A DNA stretch of 64,000 nt. Source: Bacillota bacterium (GTDB lineage: Bacteria > Bacillota > Bacilli > Alicyclobacillales > SLC66). The stretch is from positions 1-64,000 of the forward strand of contig JAPNUP010000051.1 in assembly GCA_026627345.1 (NCBI GenBank). The letters run 5' to 3'. Every line of letters starts with the position of its first letter. The stretch's first letter is position 1. The notes under the pieces are model-generated. The model did no database searches and had not been told where the DNA came from. It saw only the letters and a list, made by a program, of their open reading frames with translations. Of this stretch, positions 15,902 through 25,176 are shown in pieces. Position numbers and translations under genes: made by a program.

Positions 15902-17811
15902 CGCCGTCTTCCTGACAGATTCTTCGCTGACCCGAGTTTTACCACAGCCTCAACCGTCTCTCGACTATCCAACAACCCTTGCGCCTGATCAGCCACGGCT
16001 TCTGCGGTGAGTCCTGCATGATGCAACAATTCAAGACGCGAGCCATGTTCGATGAAGCGATCCGCAAGCCCGATCGGATGCACCGTATGCCACAGATCAC
16101 GTGCCCCGTAAAACTCCATCACTGCCGCCCCGACGCCGCCGGCTACCGCTGCTTCCTCGAGCGTGACGATCGGCATTTTCCTGTCCGATAAGTGCAATAG
16201 TAGCGCCTCATCCAACGGTTTGATAAAACGCAGATTCACGACCATGGCCGATATACCCCGATCGGCAAGCATAAGTGCTGCATTCTCCGCCACGGCCACC
16301 ATCGGTCCTAGGGCGAGGATCGCGATATCTCGCCCGTCGCGAAGCGTCTCTGATTCTCCGATCGGCAAAACGTGCAACGGCTCATCTAGCGAGACGCCTA
16401 CACCGTCTTCCCTGGGGTAGCGCACCGCGGTCGGTCCAGGTAGCGTCATCGCCGTATACATCATATGGCGAAGTTCATTTTCATCTTTCGGCATCATGAT
16501 CGTAATGTTCGGCACCGTGCGCAAATACGCGACATCAAACACTCCTTGGTGCGTTTCCCCATCCGGGCCCACAATCCCAGCTCGATCGATGGCGAAGAGT
16601 ACGGGGAGGTTTTGAATACAGACATCGTGAATGACTTGGTCATAGGCGCGCTGCAAGAATGTGCTATAGACGGCAAAGACCGGCCTCATGCCAGCCGTTG
16701 CAAGACCTGCGCACAGCGTGGTCGCATGCTGCTCCGCAATACCGACATCCAGACACCGATCAGGAAACTTCTCGGCAAACGCAGTGAGTCCCGTGCCTGG
16801 CACCATGGCGGCTGTGACCGCGACAATGCGCGGATCATCCTTCGCCATCGCCATCAGTGTCTCAGCAAAGATATGCGTGTACGACGGTACCGGCTTGATA
16901 GGCTTGGTTACTGCGCCACCGACACTATGCAACTTGTCAGGGGCGGCTTCCGCAGTCGGATATCCTTTGCCCTTTTGCGTAACCACATGCAACAACACTG
17001 GTTCGTCCATATCTTTCGTCTGTTCGAGAATGGCAATGAGCGCTTCGAGATCGTGGCCAGGAATCGGTCCGAAATACGAGAAACCCATTTCCTCGAATAA
17101 AGCGCCTTGTACCATGAAATATTTCAATGCGTCTTTCATCCGTTCGGCAGCGCTTGCCAACTTTGAACCGATCGCCGGAATCTGCCGCAACAGGGCCTCC
17201 ACTTCGCTCTTGACCTTCCCGTAGTGCGGGTCGCTGCGAAGCCGGGTCAAGTAGTGGGACACAGCACCGACGTTGGGGGCGATCGACATCTCATTGTCGT
17301 TCAGAATCACCAACAGTCGCTTTTGCAAATGTCCTGCGTGATTGAGCGCTTCGAAAGCCATGCCACCGGTCATTGCCCCATCGCCAATGACTGCAGCCAC
17401 GTGATGGTCTTGCCCCTGTAAGTCGCGCGCCACAGCCATACCGAGTGCGGCTGAGATGGACGTACTGGCATGACCTACGCCAAAAAAGTCATGCGGACTC
17501 TCTGCGCGTTTGGGAAACCCCGCCAAGCCTCCGTATTGACGTAGACTCGGAAACAGGTGTTTGCGACCTGTCAGAATCTTGTGAACGTATGCTTGGTGGC
17601 CGACGTCCCAGACGATCCTGTCACGCGGCGAATCGAGCACATAGTGAAGGGCAAGGGTTAGTTCCACCACGCCGAGGTTCGCACCAAAGTGTCCGCCTGT
17701 CGACATGATGTTTTCAATCAAAAACTGTCTGATCTCGAAGGCGAGCTTTTCTAACTCATCAACATGCAAGGACTTGATATCTGTGGGATCATTCACGCGC
17801 TCCAAATACAT
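15898..17811 (-). CDS. dxs: 1-deoxy-D-xylulose-5-phosphate synthase
   Basis: First enzyme of the MEP isoprenoid pathway; joins pyruvate and glyceraldehyde-3-phosphate using thiamine diphosphate. It has 637 residues, full length. The N-terminal part carries GGHFGANLGVVELT and WDVGHQAYVHK, the ThDP motif GDGAMTGGMAFEALNHAG with ILNDNEMSI, then the pyrimidine domain with DVGIAEQHA and a C-terminal transketolase domain. ATG at 17811 follows AAGGGATGGAG. It heads dxs-tlyA-hypothetical-nadK-argR-recN. dxr, the next enzyme of the pathway, is 6 kb away in the polC cluster. Confidence 0.97.
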   Translation of the reverse strand: MYLERVNDPTDIKSLHVDELEKLAFEIRQFLIENIMSTGGHFGANLGVVELTLALHYVLDSPRDRIVWDVGHQAYVHKILTGRKHLFPSLRQYGGLAGFPKRAESPHDFFGVGHASTSISAALGMAVARDLQGQDHHVAAVIGDGAMTGGMAFEALNHAGHLQKRLLVILNDNEMSIAPNVGAVSHYLTRLRSDPHYGKVKSEVEALLRQIPAIGSKLASAAERMKDALKYFMVQGALFEEMGFSYFGPIPGHDLEALIAILEQTKDMDEPVLLHVVTQKGKGYPTAEAAPDKLHSVGGAVTKPIKPVPSYTHIFAETLMAMAKDDPRIVAVTAAMVPGTGLTAFAEKFPDRCLDVGIAEQHATTLCAGLATAGMRPVFAVYSTFLQRAYDQVIHDVCIQNLPVLFAIDRAGIVGPDGETHQGVFDVAYLRTVPNITIMMPKDENELRHMMYTAMTLPGPTAVRYPREDGVGVSLDEPLHVLPIGESETLRDGRDIAILALGPMVAVAENAALMLADRGISAMVVNLRFIKPLDEALLLHLSDRKMPIVTLEEAAVAGGVGAAVMEFYGARDLWHTVHPIGLADRFIEHGSRLELLHHAGLTAEAVADQAQGLLDSRETVEAVVKLGSAKNLSGRRR

Positions 17812-17866
17812 AGAGACTCCATCCCTTCATAGGGCAAACATGCGTCAGCTAAACCCATGAGGCTAT

Positions 17867-17878
17867 ACTCGTACGAGT
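17867..17878. repeat. 12-base perfect palindrome upstream of dxs
   Basis: ACTCGTACGAGT is self-complementary and lies about 55 bases before the dxs start, next to AT-rich sequence (TATAC, TTATTAAC) that probably holds the dxs promoter. It could be an operator, but no known regulator motif fits. Confidence 0.4.
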
Positions 17879-17913
17879 TATTAACATTGGAAAACACATC
17901 AAAAGTATAACAT

Positions 17914-17956
17914 AGGCATGGTCTGACCTCCAATGAAAGAGGGGCGGACCATGCCT
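17914..17956 (-). terminator. Hairpin after the DUF1657 gene
   Basis: AGGCATGGTC (17914-17923) pairs with GACCATGCCT (17947-17956), extended inward with one mismatch. It starts six bases after the stop at 17962. The T-tract is weak (TATGTTATACTTTTG), so termination may be partial. Confidence 0.55.
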
Positions 17957-17961
17957 GGAAG

Positions 17962-18168
17962 CTACTGTTCCCGATATTGGGGCTCTTGCTCCTGAATGTA
18001 GGTCAGGCGTGACTGCAGTGTATTGACGCAGTTATCCATCGACTGCGAAAGCTGATTGAACATTTGCTTAGCCTGCTGATCTTTCGTGTCAAGCGCGAAC
18101 AGCTTGAGATTAGCCGCTACTACTTGGGCCTGCGCAATCGTCTCTTGCATCTTGTGTCCCACTGTCAC
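17962..18168 (-). CDS. DUF1657 family small protein
   Basis: A 68-residue protein with the whole-length DUF1657 pattern: MTVGHKMQETIAQAQ, LKLFALDTKDQQAKQMF, then TYIQEQEPQYREQ at the end. The family is almost confined to spore-forming Bacilli and often accompanies spoVA-type genes, so a spore role is likely but unproven. GTG at 18168 is chosen because GGGGGG lies eight bases before it and the MTVGHKM N-terminus matches the family; the frame reaches further upstream. It lies between polC and dxs and ends at a hairpin. Confidence 0.88.
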   Translation of the reverse strand: MTVGHKMQETIAQAQVVAANLKLFALDTKDQQAKQMFNQLSQSMDNCVNTLQSRLTYIQEQEPQYREQ

Positions 18169-18241
18169 AGACACCACCCCCCAGACTATAGTGTTGACAG
18201 GGGCGAAAGGGCTGATGCACCACAAGCGCGGTATCAGTGAC

Positions 18242-21200
18242 TTAAAACAGCGTCAGCTGATTCGTGTCCGGCAGTTCGACCAAGCAACCAAAAGAATCGA
18301 GCAGCTCGATCACCGTTTTAGATACGTGCGCACGTTCCGAGACATCTTCTTTCGAGATGAACGGGGCTTCCATGCGGGCTTGCACGATCCCACGAGCGGC
18401 CGCCTCACCAACGCCTGTCGCCGCTGAAAAAGGCGGCAGAAGTCCATCCCCATCGACGAGAAATCGCGTTGCATCCGAGCGGTATAAATCCAGCGTCTTG
18501 AAGTGAAAACCGCGGCGGGTCATCTCGAGTGCCAGTTCAAGGACAGTTTGCAATGCCTTTTCTTTCGGAGTTGCCGTATTCCCCTTGCTTTCGATTTCTT
18601 CTATGCGCGCGGCAATGACATCCGCCCCGCGCGCCATCAGAGCAAGATCAAAATCCTCCGCGCGTACAGTGAAATAAGCGGCATAGTAAGCGAGTGGTTT
18701 GTGCACCTTAAACCACGCGATACGCACGGCATTTAAGACGTAAGCTGCTGCGTGTGCCTTAGGAAACATGTATTGAATACGACGACATGACTCCAAATAC
18801 CATTCAGGCACATCGAACGATTTCATGTATGCCTCATCTTCTTCAGTCAAGCCTTTACCTTTTCGCACAGACTCCATGATTTTGAACGCCCGCGACGGTT
18901 CAAGACCTCGATAAATGAGATACACCATGATATCGTCTCGACAGCAAATCACTTCTTGCAGCTTGGCAACTTTGCCTTTAATCAGTTCTTGGGCGTTATT
19001 GGTCCACACATCCGTACCGTGAGAAAGTCCTGAGATGCGCACCAGGTCTGCAAAGTTTTGTGGCTGCGCCTCCTCCAACATCTGCCGAACAAACCGTGTA
19101 CCCATTTCGGGAATCCCATACGTGCCGGTGCGCGAGCGAATCTCTTTCTCTGAGACGCCAAGCGGCTCGACAGATCGGAATAACGCGTAGACCTTACGAT
19201 CATCCACCGGCACAGACTGAACCGGAATGCCCGTGATATCTTGCAGCATTCTGAGCACGGTAGGGTCATCATGACCAAGAATATCGAGTTTCAACAGGTT
19301 GTCATGGATAGAATTAAAGTCAAAGTGCGTCGTGCGCGTCTCTGATTTCTTGTCGTCCGCAGGATGCTGAATCGGACAAAAGTCATAGATTTCGCGGTCG
19401 TTTGGCACGATAATCAGTCCACCTGGGTGCTGACCGGTAGTTCGCTTAATGCCAGTACACCCGTTGACCAGCCTCGCGATCTCGGCATTACGCAGCTGCC
19501 TGCCGTGATCATCTGCCCACCTTCGCACATAGCCAAAGGCTGTCTTGTCAGCAATCGTCGAGATGGTCCCGGCACGGTATACATAATCCGAACCGAACAA
19601 CTCCTCCGTGTACTTGTGCGCGCGCGCTTGATATTCCCCTGAGAAGTTCAAATCGATATCAGGAACCTTATCGCCTTTAAAACCAAGAAACGTTTCAAAC
19701 GGAATGTCTTGGCCATCTTTGGCAAGTGCTTGCTGACACTTTGGACATTCGCGATCTGGCAGATCAAAGCCTGAGCCCACAGAGCCATCCAGGATAAACT
19801 CGGAATACTGGCAGCGCGTACAGCGATAGTGTGGAGCCAGTGGATTGACTTCTGTAATGTCCAGCATGGTCGCTACCAACGACGATCCGACCGACCCACG
19901 GGATCCCACAATGTAACCATCTTGTAAAGACTTGGTCACGAGTTTATGCGCAATCAGGTAGTTTACCGAAAAGCCATAGGTGATAATACTGTGCAATTCC
20001 TTATCGAGTCGTTCGCGCACCACATCGGGAACGGGGTCTCCGTATAATGCCTTCGCTTTCTCCCAAGACATCGTCCGCACCTGATCTTCGGCCCCTTCCA
20101 TGATCGGTGGGAAGACGCCATCTGGAACGGGACGAACCGTTTCGATCAGATCCGCTAGCTTACGCGGATTGTCGATGACGATCTCGCTAGCCCGCTGGTC
20201 GAGATGCGAGAAGGCTTGTAGCATGTCATGGGTTGTCCGAAACGAGAGGTTAGGCTGCTTGACCGGATTTTTGGAATCTCCTTTATTTTGTACCGTGTAC
20301 AGGATGATCTCCCTGAATAATGCGTCTTGCGGGCGCAAGAAGTGCACATCGCCAGTCGCGACCACTGGCTTGCCGAGCTCGTCCGCGAGTTCCAGAAGCG
20401 TTTTATGAGCAGCGATGACCGCCCCAACATGCGCGAATTCCTGCGAATCAATCAGCGCTTGATAGTGGTCGATTGGTTGTAGTTCGACAAAGTCGTAAAA
20501 CTGCATCATCGCAAGCAACTCTTCACGTGTCTTACCGCGAATGATGCCTTGGATCAGTTCCCCGTACTTGCACCCTGAGCCGACAAAAAGACCCGCACGC
20601 AGTTCACCCAGTAAAGCGCGCGGAATGCGCGGTTCCCTATGATAAAAGTCCAGATGCGACCGCGAAACCATTTTGTATAGGTTCTTTAGACCACTTTGAT
20701 CCCGAACGAGAATCGTTGCGTGTACGGGGCGGCTCCGAGTATAGTCTGCACTCTCTGTCCCGAGTCGAATCAGTGCATCGATCGACGACTCCCCTGCGGC
20801 GTTCGCCGCCTCTTGCAAAAGTTTGTAATAGATCCGCCCTGTTGCCTCGGCGTCTGCGAGCGCACGGTGATGCTCAAACAGTTTGACCTCGAATTTCTGT
20901 GTCAACGTCTTTAGCTTGTGATTACGATCATTGGGATACAGAGTTCGTGCCAGTGCCAGCGTGTCAATGACCACTTCGTCAAATGGTTTGACACCACAGC
21001 AGCTAGCCTGTACCCGTAAAAAAGCGAGGTCAAACTCGGCGTTATGGGCGACCATGACACTCCCTTCACAAAAGGTTCGAAACTTCGGTAGCACCTCTTG
21101 CACGGACGGCGCGCCTGCCACCATATCATTTGTAATATTCGTAATCTCTGTAATTTTGGCTGGAATCGGCGTCATCGGCGCGATCAGTTCTGCGAATCTG

Positions 21201-22600
21201 TCGATGATCACGCCACCTTGCATCTTAACGCCAGCAATCTCTATGAGTTCGCAATGTGCCGCTGATAAACCAGTAGTCTCTGTATCAAATATGACGTATA
21301 CGGTACTATCATCGAGAACCCGGGATCGAGGTTGATAGACGATCGTCTGGCCGACATCAATCAAGTTGGCTTCCAATCCGTATAGAATTTTGACGCCATG
21401 CTTCTTCCCTGCGGCATAGGCTTCCGGATACGACTGCACGACCCCATGATCCGTAATCGCGACTGCAGCATGCCCATAAGCTGCTGCTTGTTTCACCAGA
21501 TCAGTGGCTGAGATGACACCGTCTAGTGCGCTCATTTGCGTATGCGCGTGAAGCTCTACGCGCTTGTCGATAGCCTCATCCGCTACAACAGGCCTCGGTA
21601 CCGGTATGAGATCAGACACCATCAGCACAAGTTCCTTGCTAAATGTGTCGAACTGAACGGTTCCCCGCACCTTCACATACATGCCATCTACTATATTCGG
21701 GAGTTCCGATTCTTTCTTGCCGGTCTTGCCGAACAGCTTACACGTCAATGAATCGCTGTCATCCGATACGTGAAAGGAGATCAATTGTCTGCCGCTCGGA
21801 AGATCGCGAGATTCAAATCCAAACACCCGACCGGCAATCACACAGCGCCTCATCTCATCTTGCACCAGCGAGATGTTCATGGACTCTTCGGCGATATCAG
21901 AGCCGTATCGAAGCGTGCTGTCTATCGGCGAGCCTCTGTCTTTACCAGTCGACATTTTGTCTTTGACTGTCGCGACAGGGGCATTTACTTGAGCGATCCC
22001 TTTCTCGTAGGCTTGATCGTCCACAACTTGACGAAACGCTTCGACGAGGGCGCGCTGCTCAGCCATCTGCTCAAAGCGAACCGTCCACTTACGGCCAGTG
22101 AGAGCCCCAAGAAAATAGGCAAGCTTTTCATGTGTACGGCGCGACTGCAACACATCAGCCATCGTCGCCAATTGCATCACGATGGCACCCGGTGGGGAAT
22201 ACAAAAAATTGGCATTCACAAATGCCGGCACTAGTCCCGGCTCGCGCGCCAGCAGCAGACGCACGGCCGCTGAAATCACCGACGAGGTGAGCGCTTCATG
22301 AGCAACCTGCTCGCTCTCCTTCGGTTCAGCGCCAAGGTTAAGCCGAAACTCGAACTCAATCTCTGCGAGTGCATCCATCATGCACAGCCACGCCCGCGCC
22401 AGACGAATCTCGTCGCCGCCCCTTAGCACGACTTCCACGCGTCGCTCGGCCTGGCGGACAACGACACGCGCATCCATTTCCTCTAGAAAGTCACGCAGCT
22501 CTGCTTGACTAAAAGGGGGGATCTCCGACGCATCGTACGCAAATGCCTGCGCCCTTGCACGATCCCCTCGTTCGTTTAATTGCTCCCACTCCAACGCCAT
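18242..22600 (-). CDS. polC: DNA polymerase III alpha subunit, Gram-positive PolC type
   Basis: Main replicative polymerase of low-GC Gram-positives, 1452 residues. In order: N-terminal domain, OB-fold (ISFHVSDDSDSLTCKLFGK), PHP domain opening with VELHAHTQMSALDGV and interrupted by the DnaQ-like 3'-5' exonuclease (FDTETTGLSAAHCELIE), the zinc-binding CTRC...CPKC pair, then the palm with DIDLNFSGEYQ, where both Asp residues bind metal. No break or frameshift is seen. ATG at 22600 follows AGAGG. It is the last gene of the rpsB-to-polC block; proS, which lies between rseP and polC in B. subtilis, is missing here. Confidence 0.98.
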   Translation of the reverse strand: MALEWEQLNERGDRARAQAFAYDASEIPPFSQAELRDFLEEMDARVVVRQAERRVEVVLRGGDEIRLARAWLCMMDALAEIEFEFRLNLGAEPKESEQVAHEALTSSVISAAVRLLLAREPGLVPAFVNANFLYSPPGAIVMQLATMADVLQSRRTHEKLAYFLGALTGRKWTVRFEQMAEQRALVEAFRQVVDDQAYEKGIAQVNAPVATVKDKMSTGKDRGSPIDSTLRYGSDIAEESMNISLVQDEMRRCVIAGRVFGFESRDLPSGRQLISFHVSDDSDSLTCKLFGKTGKKESELPNIVDGMYVKVRGTVQFDTFSKELVLMVSDLIPVPRPVVADEAIDKRVELHAHTQMSALDGVISATDLVKQAAAYGHAAVAITDHGVVQSYPEAYAAGKKHGVKILYGLEANLIDVGQTIVYQPRSRVLDDSTVYVIFDTETTGLSAAHCELIEIAGVKMQGGVIIDRFAELIAPMTPIPAKITEITNITNDMVAGAPSVQEVLPKFRTFCEGSVMVAHNAEFDLAFLRVQASCCGVKPFDEVVIDTLALARTLYPNDRNHKLKTLTQKFEVKLFEHHRALADAEATGRIYYKLLQEAANAAGESSIDALIRLGTESADYTRSRPVHATILVRDQSGLKNLYKMVSRSHLDFYHREPRIPRALLGELRAGLFVGSGCKYGELIQGIIRGKTREELLAMMQFYDFVELQPIDHYQALIDSQEFAHVGAVIAAHKTLLELADELGKPVVATGDVHFLRPQDALFREIILYTVQNKGDSKNPVKQPNLSFRTTHDMLQAFSHLDQRASEIVIDNPRKLADLIETVRPVPDGVFPPIMEGAEDQVRTMSWEKAKALYGDPVPDVVRERLDKELHSIITYGFSVNYLIAHKLVTKSLQDGYIVGSRGSVGSSLVATMLDITEVNPLAPHYRCTRCQYSEFILDGSVGSGFDLPDRECPKCQQALAKDGQDIPFETFLGFKGDKVPDIDLNFSGEYQARAHKYTEELFGSDYVYRAGTISTIADKTAFGYVRRWADDHGRQLRNAEIARLVNGCTGIKRTTGQHPGGLIIVPNDREIYDFCPIQHPADDKKSETRTTHFDFNSIHDNLLKLDILGHDDPTVLRMLQDITGIPVQSVPVDDRKVYALFRSVEPLGVSEKEIRSRTGTYGIPEMGTRFVRQMLEEAQPQNFADLVRISGLSHGTDVWTNNAQELIKGKVAKLQEVICCRDDIMVYLIYRGLEPSRAFKIMESVRKGKGLTEEDEAYMKSFDVPEWYLESCRRIQYMFPKAHAAAYVLNAVRIAWFKVHKPLAYYAAYFTVRAEDFDLALMARGADVIAARIEEIESKGNTATPKEKALQTVLELALEMTRRGFHFKTLDLYRSDATRFLVDGDGLLPPFSAATGVGEAAARGIVQARMEAPFISKEDVSERAHVSKTVIELLDSFGCLVELPDTNQLTLF

Positions 22601-22645
22601 ATCAAAAGCCTCTTCCCGCTTGACGCCAAAGTTTTCCGCCTCTCC

Positions 22646-23908
22646 TTACAACAATTGCGATACGTCCAGATACGTTCGAAAGACGGTAAATAAAATTAAC
22701 AAAGCAAAGCCGATGGCGTGCACCATATACTCCTTGCGCGGATCGACGGGCTTGCCACGGATCCACTCCACAATCATAAAGAGCAGACGGCTCCCGTCAA
22801 GCGCTGGAATCGGCAAGAGATTGAAAATCGCCAGATTCAGGCTTAGAATCGCCGTCAGATTCACGAGCGACAGGATGCCGTTTTGCGCTTGTTGCCCAAT
22901 AATCGTGACAATTTTCACCGGCCCCGCAGTGTCTTTCACAAATGCCGAGCGATGCGTAAACAGCTGCCCTAGCGCTCCATAAATCATCTGCGTATACTGG
23001 CCGGTCTCTTGCACGCCACCAACGATAGACGTGCCGATGCTGTGATTACTGGCCGTGACCACACCGATGAACCCGTTCCCTGCGCTGTCTTTTTCAGGCA
23101 CCACCGTCAGTGACTTGGCAGTACCGTCTCGTACAACGCGCAACACGAGTTTCGCGCCAGGATGTTCCTGGACGTCGATCACAAACTGTGGCCAGCTCGT
23201 AACCGTCTGCCCGTCGATCGCGGTCACGACATCGCCTGCCCGCATCCCCGCCTTATAGGCGGGAGAGTGAGCAAGCACCGAGGCGATTTGCGGCGGACTC
23301 ACTGGCGTTCCGATGACGCCGGCGACGACTGCAAAAAGGACGATGGTGAGCAACACGTTCATTACAGGTCCAGCCAGCACGATCAGCATACGGGCATACA
23401 AAGGCTTTTGACCCATTTGTCGATCCGGCGGAGCCAGTACGATCGGATCCTTCCCTGTGACGATGACAGCATGCCGGGAAATCGGATAGCGCTGAACGCC
23501 CTCGTCTGTCGCAAGAGTGAGCGTAAACGAGCGCTGTGTATCGATCGCCGACAAGTTGCCGTCTAGCCCATCAGGCAAGTCCTGGGGTTCCGCAATCTGG
23601 GTAACTTCACCTTTATCATCGACGGTCACCGCAATGCGTTCCCCAAGCTTAAAGAACGTGTCCTGCGGGATCTCCCCGGCCAACTGGACATACCCGCCTA
23701 GGGGAAAGAGACGAATCGAATACTCCGTCTCGCCTTTGCCAAATCGAAACAGCGCTGGCCCAAATCCGATGGCAAAGCGAGGCACCAGCACCCCGGCCTT
23801 CTTCGCGACGATAAAATGTCCAAATTCGTGAATCGTAACCAGTACCAGGAAGACGACTACGACGGCTACGACCGACTTCAGTCCCCCTGCTAGCAAGGTG
23901 CCAATCAT
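22646..23908 (-). CDS. rseP: RseP/RasP site-2 zinc metalloprotease
   Basis: A membrane-embedded site-2 protease of 420 residues that cuts anti-sigma factors and signal-peptide remnants inside the membrane. The zinc motif HEFGH is in the first membrane helix (LVTIHEFGHFIVAKK), a PDZ domain spans about 205-290, and the third ligand region is NLLPIPALDGSRLLF near the C-terminus. ATG at 23908 lies eight bases after AGGAGG; the ATG two codons earlier is only two bases from it. Its neighbours dxr and cdsA are the usual ones. Confidence 0.96.
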   Translation of the reverse strand: MIGTLLAGGLKSVVAVVVVFLVLVTIHEFGHFIVAKKAGVLVPRFAIGFGPALFRFGKGETEYSIRLFPLGGYVQLAGEIPQDTFFKLGERIAVTVDDKGEVTQIAEPQDLPDGLDGNLSAIDTQRSFTLTLATDEGVQRYPISRHAVIVTGKDPIVLAPPDRQMGQKPLYARMLIVLAGPVMNVLLTIVLFAVVAGVIGTPVSPPQIASVLAHSPAYKAGMRAGDVVTAIDGQTVTSWPQFVIDVQEHPGAKLVLRVVRDGTAKSLTVVPEKDSAGNGFIGVVTASNHSIGTSIVGGVQETGQYTQMIYGALGQLFTHRSAFVKDTAGPVKIVTIIGQQAQNGILSLVNLTAILSLNLAIFNLLPIPALDGSRLLFMIVEWIRGKPVDPRKEYMVHAIGFALLILFTVFRTYLDVSQLL

Positions 23909-23953
23909 CTCCATCGCCTCCTACTTCCGTCTCGATCTTGCGCCTTCTGAGCC

Positions 23954-25117
23954 CTACACATGTTTAACAGACTGCTCAATCGCTCTTTCAGCCGCAGCGC
24001 GCGCTTCACGATCCGCCACTAGGACATCGTCTAACTGCGGATCTGTCACAAACGGCGCCTGTTGCACCACGCGCTCGACCACTTCATAAATCTGCGTGAA
24101 AGCCATTCGTCCGTGCAAAAAGGCGTCCACTGCGACTTCGTTCGCTGCATTCATCACAGCGGGCGCTGTCCCCCCTTGTCGCCCACATGTATAAGCTAGC
24201 GCCAAGGCTGGAAACTTGATGGTGTCCGGGGCGACAAAAGTCAAAGCCGACAAATCCGACAACCGCAGCCTGGCAAATGCGTGATCGCGACGCTGACCAC
24301 CGGCGAACAGCGCGTACGTAATCGGGGTTCGCATGTCAGGTGTACCGAGTTGCGCCAAAAGGGCGCCGTCGACGAACTCTACCAGCGAGTGAATGACACT
24401 TTGCGGATGGACGATCACATCAATCTTGTCGTAAGACATCTGGTACAAATGGTGCGCTTCGATGACTTCAAACCCTTTGTTCATGAGTGTGGCGCTGTCA
24501 ATCGAAATCTTCGCTCCCATCTGCCAGGTTGGGTGACGCAAAGCCTCAGCCACGGTGACTCGCGCAAGCTGCTCGACTGGCGTATCGCGAAAAGGCCCAC
24601 CTGAGGCCGTGAGCACCAAGCGCTCAACCTCATCAGGAGACGACCCGCGCAGACACTGCCAAATCGCTGAATGCTCGGAATCGATCGGTATGATAGACTG
24701 CCCCGCCAAACGCGCGGTCTTCATGACAATCTCCCCGGCAGCCACCAGCGTCTCTTTGTTGGCCAGCGCCACGTCGCACCCGGATTGCAAAGCCGTCAGC
24801 GTTGGCCGGACACCTGCTGCACCAAGCAATGCATTGACCACAAGCGCCCCCGGGAACAAGCTACACATCTCTACCAAAGACTCCACACCATAGCGAACGG
24901 TTACGTGCGGAAGCGCCGCCTGAACATCGCTTGCTTGCTCTCTCGTTTGCACGACCACGTGCTTGACCCCGAGTGCTCGCGCCGCGACCACCAGTTCATC
25001 CATGCGCGAATGCGCACTCAACCCTTCGACGACGAACTCCGAGGGAAAAGCACGCAACACCTCTTGTGTCTGACGACCAATAGACCCCGTGGCGCCAAGT
25101 ATTATCACGGAACGCAC
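23954..25117 (-). CDS. dxr: 1-deoxy-D-xylulose-5-phosphate reductoisomerase
   Basis: Second MEP-pathway enzyme, NADPH-dependent, target of fosmidomycin. It has 387 residues. The N-terminal NADPH motif is LGATGSIGRQT. The metal/substrate region shows IPIDSEHSAIWQC and LTASGGPFRD, followed by HPTWQMGAKISIDSATLMNK and the conserved EAHHLY. GTG at 25117 follows GAGGTGG by seven bases. It lies in the standard cdsA-dxr-rseP order. Confidence 0.97.
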   Translation of the reverse strand: MRSVIILGATGSIGRQTQEVLRAFPSEFVVEGLSAHSRMDELVVAARALGVKHVVVQTREQASDVQAALPHVTVRYGVESLVEMCSLFPGALVVNALLGAAGVRPTLTALQSGCDVALANKETLVAAGEIVMKTARLAGQSIIPIDSEHSAIWQCLRGSSPDEVERLVLTASGGPFRDTPVEQLARVTVAEALRHPTWQMGAKISIDSATLMNKGFEVIEAHHLYQMSYDKIDVIVHPQSVIHSLVEFVDGALLAQLGTPDMRTPITYALFAGGQRRDHAFARLRLSDLSALTFVAPDTIKFPALALAYTCGRQGGTAPAVMNAANEVAVDAFLHGRMAFTQIYEVVERVVQQAPFVTDPQLDDVLVADREARAAAERAIEQSVKHV

Positions 25118-25176
25118 CAGGAATCCACCTCACCATCATTCGTATGTCCGCAGGTTCATAGTCAACCTCTCGGGAC

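Noticed and set aside
18169-18241. Sigma-F/sigma-G promoter before the DUF1657 gene
   Set aside because: GCATC and CACTATA are present, but the spacing is about 20 bases and the -10 match is weak.
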